DNA of 64,000 nucleotides, from assembly GCF_020520425.1 (NCBI RefSeq), contig NC_079488.1:26166247-26230246 (forward strand). The letters are read 5' to 3'. Each line of letters opens with the position of its first letter. Position 1 is the first letter of the stretch. The stretch comes from Spinacia oleracea. Its lineage: Eukaryota; Streptophyta; Magnoliopsida; Caryophyllales; Amaranthaceae. The notes under the pieces were generated by a model. It did no database searches. It saw nothing but the letters and a program-made list of their open reading frames with translations, and had not been told where the DNA came from. Both the position numbers and the translations under genes were made by a program. Shown one piece after another: positions 24,431-35,866 of the stretch.

Positions 24431-24780
24431 CAGTGCACCAGATCAGTGCACCTGATCTGTGCAAACCAGCAGAATAATGCACATTTAACCTGAGTGCACC
24501 TGATTTGTTCACACCAGCAGATCAGTGCACCTGATTTGTGCACAACACCACCAGCAGATCAGTGTACCTGATCAGTGCAACTGATCATTGCACCTGATCA
24601 GTGCACCAGATCAGTGCACCTGATCTGTGCAAACCAGCAGAATAGTGCACATTTAACCTGAGTGCACCTGATTTGTGCACCTGATCTGTTCACACCAGCA
24701 GATCAGTGCACCTGATTTGTGCACAACACCACCAGCAGATCAGTGTACCTGATCAGTCCAACTGATCAGGCACCTGATAT
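24431..24780. repeat. Palindrome-rich tandem repeat in FRS intron (period about 168 bp)
   Basis: Two large copies (starting at 24431 and 24599) of a unit that is itself built from short variants of CAGTGCACCTGAT and CACCAGCAGATCAG. GTGCAC and TGATCA, both self-complementary, recur throughout. It lies inside the intron 24321-24843. Confidence 0.8.
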
Positions 24781-24843
24781 GTGCTTTTGATCTGTGCAAC
24801 TGATCATTTAACCTGAGATGTTTTTTAAATTCATCTGTTCTAG

Positions 24844-25514
24844 GGTTGTATGCGGAAAGGAACATGTGGGTTCCTGCGTATGTGAAGCATTTATTTTGGG
24901 CTGGCATGAAGACGACCCAACGAGTTGAAAGTATAAACAGCTTTTTTGATCAATTTGTACACAAGCATACTCATTTGTATGAGTTTGTTGAGGGTTACTG
25001 TGAAGCAATGGAGGCAAGGGCAAATGAAGAAAGTATGGCAGATACGAGTACTGCAAGAAATTTGAGGCAAATTGTCACCTGTTTCCCAACCGAGGAAATT
25101 TTCCAGAAAATATACACGGACGCCAAATTTCATGAGGTCCAGAGAGAGTGTAGTAGAGTACTGTATGTGTGGTGTTTGAGTAAGAAAATGTTGGATGAGT
25201 CTGTTGAAGAGTACGAGCTTTAGGATAGGGTTTGGATGAAGCCTAAACACGCAAGGAAGGAGATTGTTACGAAGCATAAGACGAAGTTTGTTGCAACGTA
25301 TAATTACGTTACCAAGGAAACATCGTGTGATTGTAAGCACTTTGAATGTCACGGTATAATGTGTAGGCATATGATATTGGTTATGACTTGAATAACCAGA
25401 CTGAAGTTCCTGGCAAGTACATACTTCGTCGTTGGCGGAAAGATGTGGTACATCACCTTGATCCCGCGATGAGGTGATGTACCACGACCCGTTGAAGACA
25501 GAAGTTGTTTGTAG
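24844..25514 (+). pseudogene. FRS exon 3: end of transposase core and SWIM zinc finger
   Basis: Joins in phase to exon 2 (GAAG|GGTTG). It reads LYAERNMWVPAYVKHLFWAG, TTQRVESINSFFD, then a TAG at 25221, the SWIM motif CDCKHFECHGIMCRHM, and a frameshift before the usual ILRRWRKD motif. It ends near TTTGTAG|GTAAG. A perfect 13-bp inverted repeat lies at 25445-25485. Confidence 0.75.
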
Positions 25515-25609
25515 GTAAGAATGCATATTATATTAAACTGATTTACCTTATAAATGTGTACATGTTGTCAATGTGTATATGTTGTTCACATATAATGTTA
25601 AATATTGAT

Positions 25610-26566
25610 ATGTACGATAAGCTAATGGTGTTGTTTGAGCTTCTACTTTCAAGGGCAGCTACCTACAAAGAGTCAATGGATGTTGTTGTTGAAATATCTC
25701 ACTTGTTGGCAATGCGTTTGGATGAGAAGATTGCGATGCTTGACAGGCAAAGGCAAAATGAGGATATTGGAGTTGGTACCCCGTCATCTGTGTGTTTGGA
25801 GAAATGTGGTACGGAATTGACCCCCTCGTCCGTTGGCCAGTTACAACCTATTGGGGTACGACGTACGATGGTGTTTGATTCCCCACAAACAAATGAACAT
25901 GAAGGAAGTTGTGCCGATGGTGGTGGTGGTGTATCGGGAAGCGTTGGGGGTTTATCTGGCAGCTTTGCTCGGGGTTTATCAGGAAGCTTAAATGATAGAA
26001 TAAGTGCAATGGATGCAATTGCAGCTGGTTTAACAAGTAGCTTTGATGATGTTGATGATGATGTTGGTGGCAGTGAAAGCATAGATGTGGGCCTAGATGG
26101 GGTCCAAGAAAATGGCAATGAGGTTATTCCTTTGTTAGATCCTCCAATACCTCCAAGACCGGCCCACAAGACTACTAGTTACCGGTATAGGTCATGTACC
26201 GAGCGTCTGAAGCGGCCAATTACCCAAGAACAACTAATGAACAGAGAGACTCTAACTCCTAGCTCAACCAATGATGTTGGTCCTTCTTCTCCTTGTCCTC
26301 CATGCCCTCCTCCTTGTCCTCCTCCATGTCCCCCTCCTTGTCCTCCATGTCCTCCTCCTTGTCCTCCAGCTCAACCAAAGGCTGCACCGAGGAAGGCAGC
26401 GGCAGCGAGGAAGACAGCGGCGCCAAGGAAGCCTGCGGCACCGAGGAAGCCAGCAGCACCGAGGAAGCCACGGAAGAGCAAGAAGGTTGATGAGCAACAA
26501 CTTATAGTGCATCCGCAGCAACAACAACTGCAACAAAACATCGTGCATCCCCAGCCACCGCAACAG
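25610..26566 (+). pseudogene. FRS exon 4: C-terminal helix, Ser/Gly-rich, Pro/Cys and Ala/Lys/Arg tracts
   Basis: Open from about 25505. It begins with a helical stretch usual after the SWIM finger (MYDKLMVLFELLLSRAATY). A Gly/Ser-rich region with GGLSGSFARGLSGS follows, then PCPPPCPPPCPP repeats (26280-26370) and basic AAPRKPAAPRKP repeats (26390-26490), then a Gln-rich end. The last codons precede CAACAG|GTAATT. The exact acceptor at the 5' side is not clear. Confidence 0.6.
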
Positions 26567-26579
26567 GTAATTTACAAAG

Positions 26580-28257
26580 CGGTTTTTTCATGAAATGCCC
26601 CTGAGGTTTGCAATAATGCACCAAATACCCCTGCGCGTTTCAAAATTCATAGAATACCCCTATTTAAACTTAAAGTGCACCAAATACCCTTGGATTTAAC
26701 GGCCGTTAGTACTCCGTTAGCGTTAATTTACGTTTATGCCCTTATTCACCCAATATTCTACATTTTAACTTTTAAAAAAAATCTAATGTCTTCTCTCTCA
26801 TCTCATCTCCTCTGTTCTTCTTAATTACTCGCCCCTCTTCTTCTTCTTCTTCTTCTTCTTCTTCTTCTTCTTCTTCTTCTTCTTCTTCATCGTTTCTCTT
26901 CTCTCGCCACCGTCTTCTCCTTCCTTTGCTGCTGCCGCGCTTAGTCCTCTCCTTTCGTCGCCAACCTTCAACCTTCGTCGGCGGAAATGGCAAAAATGGT
27001 GGATTCGCAGAACTACCGAGCTTGTATTTCTGAGTAATTTGAGGTGAATTAATGCCAATCCTAATTAACACTTAATGAACCCTAATTAACTCTAAATCCC
27101 CTCTCTCCTCTCACCCTCCTCTCTCCTCTCAATCTCACATCTCTTTTTCCTGGGTATCAAAATGGTGAACCCAACCACAATTTTCCCTTCTCAAACCATC
27201 TTCATCAAAAATCAATTGCTAACTCAAATCCAAATAATCGAACCCAAATTTTCTAGTGAATTGAAATCGTGAATTGAAGTTTGATGAACAAGGGGAGGTT
27301 TCTGTTAGGTATGGTGATGATGAATATTATGAACAAAGATGAAATTGAAGATGAAATTGTGGATATGTGGGTTAGGCATGTGCCCATGAACATGAATTCA
27401 GTTAGGGTAAGGTGATGATGAAGACAGCAGGACATGAATTCATATTTCTGTTGAAATTGAAGATGCTGAATTCAGATTTCATGTTGCCCCTATTTTCTGG
27501 GCTGATTTTTTTTGGAATTTGGGGGTTGGATTCGAAGGACGGAGAACAAAAATTGATAGTGTAGAGAGAACAGAGGGTAGCGCAATAATTAAGAGAGAAT
27601 ACAGAACTAGATTTTCGTTTTTTTTTTTTTTTTTTGCAGATTTTCGTTCTCGAATTCGTTCTTCAGCATTTATGTTCTTCTCTTTGGTTCGAGGGAGCAT
27701 ATGAAATTAGAGGAGATTTTGGAGCAACATTTGTTTGTGTTTTTCAGATTTTTTGATTTTCGTTGGTTTTCCAATTTTAGATTTTGGAGCTGAGTTCTTC
27801 GTGAGCATAGAATAGCAGCGGCAGCAGCAAGGGGCGAAAAACAACAGAATTTAGGTAGATTAGAGAGAGATTATAGACACTGGAATTCGAATTTGTAGTT
27901 TAGATTTTCGATTTTAGGAATTAAACTCTCAAAATTTAATATTCTCTTCTTCAATATTATGGGTTTTGTTCTTCAATTTTCAGATGTATTGTTCTTCAAA
28001 TTCAATTATTAATGGTATAAGTTGTTTGGGTATTTGGTGCAAAAAACATTGTAAATAGGTGTATACTATGCAAAAAGTTTATAAATAGGTGTGTTTGGTG
28101 AATTATAAACATGACTTAACGGAGGACTAACGGAAAGTCATAATAGGGGTATTTGGTGAACAATACGGAAAAAATAGGGGTATTCAATGAATTTTGAAAC
28201 GCGCAGGGGTATTTGGTGCATTATTGCAAACCTCAGGGGTATTTCATGAAAAAACCG
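26580..28257. mobile_element. Mutator-like TIR element (non-autonomous), TSD TTTACAAAG
   Basis: A 1678-bp element with terminal inverted repeats of at least 70 bp (CGGTTTTTTCATGAAAT... and its complement ending ...TTCATGAAAAAACCG) and a perfect 9-bp duplication TTTACAAAG at 26571-26579 and 28258-28266. Long TIRs and a 9-bp duplication fit Mutator-like elements. The TIR is made of repeated CAAATACCCCT units. There is no transposase; the interior has a TTC microsatellite and low-complexity sequence. It sits in the last FRS intron, 13 bp after the donor exon edge. Confidence 0.85.
26835..26888. repeat. TTC microsatellite
   Basis: About 17 uninterrupted CTT/TTC units inside the Mutator-like element. 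Reverse-strand open frames full of Glu and Lys arise from it. Confidence 0.9.
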
Positions 28258-28557
28258 TTTACAAAGCTTTCATTATACAAGTTTATCTTTCGTCTATCTT
28301 TTTGCACTATATGTGACTGAATTATACTGAGTGAGTGAGATAGAGTTTAAGGGGAAGAAGAAGAATAAGAAATAGAAATAGAACCAGAAGAATTAAACAA
28401 TTAAGCTAGTGAATTAAGTAAAATAGAACCAGTTGCAAAATATTTCAACAACACCATTAGTCTGACTCATTTCATTGGAAAATAAGCTTTCTGAATTGGT
28501 TTTGGCAGTTGGATTATAATTGGACAAGTTGGATTTTATTTTCACTGTTTTTTTCAG

Positions 28558-29178
28558 GAATTTGTACAAAGTGTTGGTGGTATACAAATGTTGGATGGTT
28601 CCTTTAGGTACTATGCCCGGCCTGTTTCAGCTTCCGGATGTGTATATCAACAACAACGAGCATATGTTGGCGATGGATATATTGATGGCTACATAGACCC
28701 GTCTGGGGGCCATGTCACGTTTGCATCTCCTCAAATGGGGCATCCTCAAATGGGGTATGCTCCTCAAATGGGCCATCCTTGTCAAATGGGCCATCCTACT
28801 CAAATAGTCCATCCCTCTGAAATGGGCCATCCTACTCAAATAGGCCATCCTTCTGAAATGGGCCATCCTACTCAAATAGTCCATCCTTCTGAAATGGTCC
28901 ATCCTACTCAAATGGGCCATCCGATCCCTGTTATGAACTCGTACCATCATGGGTCGTCATCTTGTCATCAAGGGTGTTCTTCTGTAGGTCAGTTTCGTCC
29001 ACTAAACAACATCAACAACAACACTGCTATTGTTTATAATAACCATTTTCCTTCGTTTACGCAAAATGGTAGTGTTTCTATGCAACCTGTTTCAGGCAAC
29101 GATGGTGGTTCAACGGCAACGATGGTGGTTCCTAGATTTATACAAAATATCTTGTTGGGAGGAAATGGCGAAGGTTAA
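28558..29178 (+). pseudogene. FRS last exon with GHPTQ-type repeats
   Basis: Starts after TTTTTTCAG|GAA and is open to a TAA at 29176. It encodes EFVQSVGGIQMLDGSFRYY, then about 14 tandem short units of the kind QMGHPTQIVHPSE (28725-28925), then an Asn/Ser-rich end VPRFIQNILLGGNGEG. The donor at 26566 and this acceptor flank the Mutator-like element, so the exon appears to have belonged to the same gene. Confidence 0.6.
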
Positions 29179-29289
29179 GACTTGTAAATTATTCGATTGG
29201 AATAGTAGTTGTCTTTGTGATTTACTTTTCCTTTGGTTTGTTTGTTTGTGGAGTGAAAATAGTTCAAACTAGTACTGGACTGTAAACAT

Positions 29290-32200
29290 TTGATTTGGTA
29301 ACATTTTTGCATTATCCTAGTGCATAGGCCCATATTCAAAATAGGCCCATATTCAAAATTGCCATATTATCCTAGTGCATATTCAAAAATTTACAAGTCC
29401 TAGTGCATATCCAAAAATTTACAAGTCCTAGTGCATATTCAAAAATTGGCTCTCATTGTAAACATTTACTTTGATACTCAGTTTTCCAAATTGGCTCTCA
29501 TTTATCCAAAAAGTCCATTCAATATTTTCAATTTTATGTATATTTAAGTACTTAACCAATATGGCACTCTATTATCCAAAATGGCACTCCATTTTGGAGA
29601 AATGGCACTCCATTTATATTAAAATGGTATTCATTTAGCCAACATTGCAATTATTTAGACAAAATGGTACTATTTTATCCAAAATGGCACTCATTTATAT
29701 TAAAAGGTATTCGTAAATATATCAAAGGGGACTTAGTCACCCAAATTTGGCTCTCATTTATCCAAAAAGTCCATTCAATATTTTCAATTTTTTAAGTACC
29801 TTAAATTTTAACCAAAATGGTACTCTATTATCTAAAATGGCACTCCATTTTAACCAAATGGTACTCTTTTAGTCAAAAATGGTTCATAATTAAATCAAAA
29901 TGGCACTCATTTTGCCAAAATGATGGCACTCATTATTTGATTCTATAACCTTAAATGGCTAATGTGGGCCAACCATTAATTTAAAAAGTATTAAATATTG
30001 TTTTCACTAGAACACTTGAACTAATGGGCCTATCAATTGAACTAAAAAATTAAAAATATAAAACAAACAAAAAAGGAATAAACCCTAACCCTAAACCCTA
30101 ACCCCAAACCCCAAACCCTAAACCCTAAGCCCTATACAAAGATTAACCATGATTGTTATGTCGAATCATAAATCATATCAATCAAATGAATCAATAAAAT
30201 CAGTAACCATATTTGATTGATTAAACTATGATTCCTAAGTCCAATTGTTCCATCAAATCGAGTATCGAATCGTATATCGAATCATCATAAGGAATCGTTA
30301 GAATGATTCGTAAGCCGAATATTCTTAAGTGGAATCATAAATCGAATAATCAATCATCCTTATTCAAATGATTAACCATGAAACTTATGTGAATCATAAT
30401 CTAATGTTAAATCGAATCATTAAATCGAATCATTAACCATGATATAACTATCACCTATAATTACACACCCTAAATTTAAAATTAACCATATATCACTCTT
30501 AAGCATTTTCCAAAATGGTATTCAATATATAATTATTGGCACTTTGTTGTCCAAAATGACGTTAAGTTTATTAAAAGTGGTAGTTACTATAATAATATTG
30601 GTACTAAATTATCTAAAATGGTATTAATTTTACAATAAGTGGTGTTCAGTTTTTCAATATGGTATTATTTAATACTCTTTGAAAAGTTAGGTTTGTTATC
30701 ATGATTAAAATCATAATCCAATTACAATTTGTAATTGGATTGATTATTATATCATTAACCATATGTTATTGATTAACCTATGATTCCTAATTAAGTCCAA
30801 TTATTCCATCAAATCGAGTCATTAATCATGTTTGATTGACTAACCATGATTCTTAAGTCGATTCATCAAATGGAATCATATGCCGAATCATAAATTGAAT
30901 CACCCTTATTGAAATGATTTAAAGGGACCATGTTCGCTTGAGTAACCATGAGTCTAATGTGAATCTTAAATTGAATCGATAAAACGTATCGTGAAATTGA
31001 ACACTTAACCCTAGTTCGTTGTTGAATCGAAAGATGAATCATTCACCTTAATTCACCATTAAATTGAATCATTAACTCCAATTCGTCGTAGAATCGATTC
31101 ATAATCGAATCATGAATTTGAATCGAACCATAATGGTATCATAACCATTTTCAAAAATGCTATCATAAATCGAATCATGAAACTTTTGTGAATCATAAAT
31201 CGAATCATGGAATGGAATCATATATCGAATCATGGAATGGAATCATAAGAATGATTAACCCATCCAAGATTATAAGACGAATAGTAAATCGAATCATCAT
31301 CCTTATTCAAATAAGTGACCATGAATCATAAATCGAATCGTTATATCATATCCTTAATTTCAACCAATATTTACACTCAAAGTTAAACCATACTTCACTC
31401 TAACCATTTTCTAAAATATTTCATATGACATTGGTATTTATAAATGGTATTGTTTTATGAAAAATGGTCTCCCTAACTATAAAAATGGCACCCGATTATT
31501 TTGAAACTGGTGTTGGTTAAATAAAAATGGAATTAATATATAAATAGAATGGCACTATTTACGCAAAAATGGTACATAGTCATCCAAAAATGGCATTAAT
31601 AAAATATGATTCCTAAGTCCAATTGTTCCATGTATCATATTTGAATAAACCCCTAAACCCTAAACCTTAGATCAATTCATTTACCATATTTGATTGATTA
31701 AACTATGATTCCTAAGTCCAATTGTTCCATCAAATCGAGTCATTAACTAACATATTTGGTTAACCATGATTCTTAAGTTGAATTGTGTATCGAATCATCA
31801 AATCGAATCACTACAATATTTACTCGAATCGTTAAATCTTATGTGAATCATAAATCGAATCGTTAAATATTCTATGGCGAATCATAAATCGAATCGAATC
31901 ATCCTTATTCAAATGATTATCTTTGAATCATTAATTTCAATTCATCGTAGAATCGAATGGTTATACATTCTAGCATTCTAGTGAATCATTCACCTTATTT
32001 CAATCTAACTTTGAATCATTAATTTCAATTCATCGTAGAATCGAATCATAAATCATAATTCATCGAATGGATTTTGTTCAAATCGAATCGTGAATCATTC
32101 AACTTATTTCAATCTTAATTTGATCATTAAATGCTCGAATCATGAATCATAATCCATCTAACCATTATTTACTCTTAATTATAATTATACTTTGTATTTT

Positions 32201-32820
32201 AGCCAAAATGGTATTCAAAATTATCAAATGGTAATATTTGTTAGAACAATGGTGTTGTTTGTATGAATATGACAAAAATGGTGTTGTTTGTGACAAAAAT
32301 GATACTCAATTTTATGGAAATGCAACTCATTTTCATTGAATGGTACTCAATATTTAAAAGTGGTATTCGTGTTATATAAATTGGTATTTAAATCACAAAA
32401 ATGTTGCTAAGTGTATGATTATGGTGTTAAGGGTACCAAATTGGTACTGTTTTTTGATAAAAATGGTGTGAATATGGTCAAATCTTGCATATAATTTGGG
32501 GCATATTTTGCATATAATTTGCGTCCTATAATTTAACATAAACTTGGAAATATTCATCCTGCAAAATATATACATCCTGGAAATATTCAACAAGCCTGGA
32601 AATATTCATCCTGCAATATTCAACTAAGTCTTCCAACATACATCCTAAATATTCAGCAACTACCAAATTCATCCTGCAATATTCAACAAAGTCTTCCAAC
32701 TACCAAATTATCAGCAACTAACCAAATCTATCCAACACCCAAATTATAAATACTTATCCTGCAAATTATAAATACTTTATCCTGCAAATACCTATCCAAC
32801 TACCAAATTATCCAACACCC
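29290..32820. repeat. Degenerate AT-rich repeats between FRS and Ulp1-like genes
   Basis: No genes. 29310-29440 has about three copies of TCCTAGTGCATATTCAAAAA. The rest mixes variants of AAAATGGCACTCATTT and AATCGAATCATAAATCG, spread irregularly over about 3 kb. 32580-32830 repeats ATTCAACAAAGTCTTCCAAC-like and CCAACTACCAAATTATC-like units. It looks like old, mutated tandem DNA. Confidence 0.7.
30079..30134. repeat. Interstitial telomere-like repeat
   Basis: A run of CCCTAAA-type units (AACCCTAAACCCTAACCCC...) as in plant telomeres, with variants. A second, shorter run lies near 31650-31670. Both are inside the degenerate repeat field and not at a chromosome end. Confidence 0.8.
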
Positions 32821-32823
32821 AAA

Positions 32824-35800
32824 TTATCCAAGAACCAGTTTAGGGCAACCCACTACTACCCCCCCCCCCCCCCCCCTTGTCCTCACTCTTCCTTGAGGCA
32901 GCATGGCTTCAAGCATGGCATAACTGACGTCATTGTATTTCGACAGCAAGTCATCAATCATTAACGTCGTTCTTAATTTCACCAAATCAGTCTACATAAA
33001 TCAAATCAGGAAAAATGTTAGTCCTACTACTATGTTGGACACATACTCTTGAAGTTGAAGTTGAGAAAATTATACTTACCCCTTCATAATGTGACACGAA
33101 CCGAGCCGCACATGCCTTCATGCAGCACAACATTATAACCCCGCACGCCTTACTACAAAACATTTTTAAGTCAAACAAATAATACTATTTACGGGGACGA
33201 TTAAGAATAAAAAAAAGTTCCACACATATACTTACTTGTCCACATTGCCTACTATGTTGATGACCTCAGTACGCCAAGTACTTAATGTCCCTGGCTGGTA
33301 TCCAGCAACATTCACCTCTAACATGGTGTCTACTGCATTTACCTGGTACGAGTATACCACTACAAGTCAAGTCTCGAACATTTACCAGATTTATGAAAAT
33401 CACTACAAGTCAAGTCCCGAACATTTACCAGATCATTAAGGGTATCAACATGTTTTTCCGCTGGGTTTTTGAAAATCGAATCAATCAATCTAATTGCCTT
33501 CCCCTTAATATCAAAACAAACACCACGCCAATGTTCTTTGACCAGTACAGGGACAAAAATCTGTTAAAGGTGTCCCGTTAGTTTTGAAATAACTGCATCA
33601 CTTTTTTTGTAGCACTACCACTCGCTAACCATTCCCTCTCGGACACAGCATTCACAATCATACGCTCCAACTCGGATTTGAACAACTGAAGTACCCGCAC
33701 AAACATGGTGCACCAAAACAACTCAACATTGCACACATCCAAAACAATCATACGCTCCAAAACAACTCGGCTTTGCACATAAATTTCAACCACCAACACC
33801 AAACAACAATGATAAAATTAAGCTAACCCTAACCAACAATAACAAAAAAATTCAAGCTAAGTAGAAATACCTGATGCGCCAGTTCTTGTACCGCGGCACT
33901 ATCAATATTTAAATTTGCTAAGGGGGAAACAACAGTGTTTCCCCCTATGTTGCCAACATCTGCCCTAGGCACGAGGTTAAGATCAGTTTCCGTGCCCTTG
34001 CCGGTCAACGGCTCATCTACAATATCAATCCTCCGGTCACTTTCCTTGTTTGTCATCCCACTGACACTGTTTCTCACTTCACCATCATACACCACTTTCT
34101 TTGACTGCAAAGACATAAATACCTTGTTAATTAAACAACGTAACTAAATATTTTTCAATCAAACACCATCAATTTTGTATTACCTTGGATCTACCGTAGT
34201 CGTATCCTTTTCTCCTGTCTCTCTTGATTGCTTTTTTCACTTCCAGGTTCCCCCAAACCTTCACTCTAGGCAAAGGTTCTACATCAACGGGGGTTCCCGC
34301 CAAGCGATCAAGGTAAAAAATCTGCATATTTCAAACAAGTATTAGAACTAGATTTGAAGTTATATAAAATCAAATAAATAAATGAAAATGTGACACAAAT
34401 CTTACCATTAAGGCCACAACACAGCCTCCGCATCCACCGGCATAACCATTTTCGTAAAAACTCTTCAAAAACACTTCCACACGTTCCATCAGCCTATTAT
34501 AAGTCCACGTGCACCAATCGTACTCCTCTGCCGCACCACCCAAAGAAACAACAGCCATTAATTTGTGTGACAGGTTGGTGCACATGGCTGTAGGGCAAAG
34601 TAAGTGGCCCACTACCACAGCCAAGAACGCATTCCTAAATGCTAGCTTCTCACCAGGGGTACTTAGAGGTATAACCTCCCCCGCTGAATCTTTCTCCCCC
34701 TCCACAACTTTGGCTACCTTCGCCAACAACACCATATCCTTCGAAGGATCACCAACTCCAGTACCGTACATCTTAAACAGCTCAATTGCAGGACCTACCA
34801 TTTGCTGATCCTTCCAATCAATTGCCACAGGTGCAGGAACATCCTTCGTTCCCATTGGCATCCCAAAAATCCTTTCAACATGTTGCGGGGTAAACCGGAA
34901 CACATTCCCATCCCCAAACTCTACATGCCCCTCAGCATCTACCCTGGTCATCAACCAGTAACAGAATCTCCTGTCCAACTTCCCCAACTTCATTTCCAAC
35001 AACCCCCCGAAACCCATTTTCCCTACTTCTTCCCGTCTTGAATCATCCAGTTTCTTGATTAACTTGACAAACGACTCGACCCGGCAAATAATTTTAGGGG
35101 CCTGATTAAGAAATATTTATAAAAAAATACATTATAAATTTTATAATATAATACTAAAGAAAACATTCAAAATTTAATAATATAATACTAATAAAAACAT
35201 TCAAAATAAATACTATAAAATTCTAATACTCAAATGTTAAATCTAACATAAATAACACAATTTACCTTTTCACAACTTCGTAAGTGCGTCAAGACAACAC
35301 GATTACGTGCCTTGACAATCTCCCCGGCACTCTTGCTCTTTTTCTTCGAAACCTGATAATATATTACACAAACCTGTTAAAACTTATTTAACATAATACT
35401 AAATTGATTTAAATTTATATTTTATTGCAAATAATACTTATTTAATTTAAAACAAAAATTTATCTTGAATACTTTAAATACTAAAATTTACCTTCTTCTT
35501 GCCCTTCTTCGAGGCCTTCTTCGAGGACTTCTTCCTCTTTCTCTTTCTTCGCTCTTCCTCCTCCTCCGAAGAAGATGAAGACGAGGATTCACCTTCTGAC
35601 CCTTCCGTGGATGACGCAGAAGATGAAGCAGAAAACTCCTCAGGGGAGGACTCCTTGAAGGAGGACTCCTCTTCACTACTTTCCTCCTCATTGCATTGTA
35701 CGCCATCTAGATCTTCACATGCCTCCTCGTACACCAGCTTCTGCCTCTTCAACCCCTTCTTCTTCCTACTACCACTTGCACTAGGTTTCACAGCTTGCTT

Positions 35801-35866
35801 CTTCGGAGGGGTTCTCCCATCTTTCTTTGAACCACCCCCTTTCTTCGTCATCTTTAATTTCCCCAT
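32824..35866 (-). CDS. Ulp1/C48 cysteine-protease-like gene with N-terminal DUF1985-like region
   Basis: Spliced minus-strand gene. Exons with GT/AG edges and consistent phase: 35866-35492, 35352-35266, 35101-34406, 34321-34184, 34104-33871, (uncertain 33685-33590), 33560-33429, 33342-33236, 33152-33080, 32991-32824. Exon 1 encodes a basic and Ser/Glu-rich, nuclear-looking N-terminus. Exon 3 holds a region like the plant DUF1985 domain (CYWLMTRVDAEGHVEF, VERIFGMPMGTKDV). The last four exons carry a C48 protease-like fold: KEHWRGVCFDIK (His), LIDSIF (Asp), and KACGVIMLCC across an exon joint (Cys). Ulp1 proteins cut SUMO from targets; many plant relatives are carried by transposons. The piece between 33685 and 33560 does not join in frame, so part of the protease start may be lost. 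18 G's in the last exon encode poly-Gly. It faces the FRS gene. Confidence 0.65.
32859..32876. repeat. Run of 18 C (G in the Ulp1-like last exon)
   Basis: Homopolymer of 18 C on the + strand, in the final exon of the minus-strand Ulp1-like gene. Length is prone to sequencing error, and any change not a multiple of three alters the protein end. Confidence 0.85.

Larger units (their letters stand above)
12005..29178 (+). pseudogene. FAR1-related sequence (FRS) gene, broken and split by two transposons
   Basis: FRS proteins are plant transcription factors descended from Mutator-like transposases. The parts, in order, are an acidic N-terminus, the FAR1 zinc-binding DNA-binding domain, a MULE transposase domain, a SWIM zinc finger and a variable C-terminus. 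All are present here: FAR1 (12740-12956 joined to 23366-23560), MULE domain (23730-24320 and 24844-25100) with WVDARSRAAYEEFGDVV, TDQD and HRWCIWHI, and SWIM finger CDCKHFECHGIMCRHM (25328-25375). Proposed exons are 12005-12127, 12666-24320 (split by E2), 24844-about 25514, about 25610-26566, and 28558-29178. Defects independent of the insertions: a frameshift in the A-run near 12701, TAG at 23626, a frameshift in the T-run near 23790, TAG at 25221 and a frameshift near 25390. The acidic residues of the transposase core (FDSTYL, TDQD, RVES) remain readable. It may be a host FRS gene or the gene of an old autonomous MULE. Confidence 0.85.

Noticed and set aside
24431..24780. CRISPR-like array
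   Set aside because: Repeats and spacers are variants of the same short unit, spacing is irregular, and the setting is a plant intron.
26772..27071. Glu/Lys-rich reverse open frame
   Set aside because: Generated by the TTC microsatellite inside a transposon.
30079..30134. True chromosome end
   Set aside because: Telomere-like units are few, mutated and embedded in unrelated repeats, with sequence continuing on both sides.
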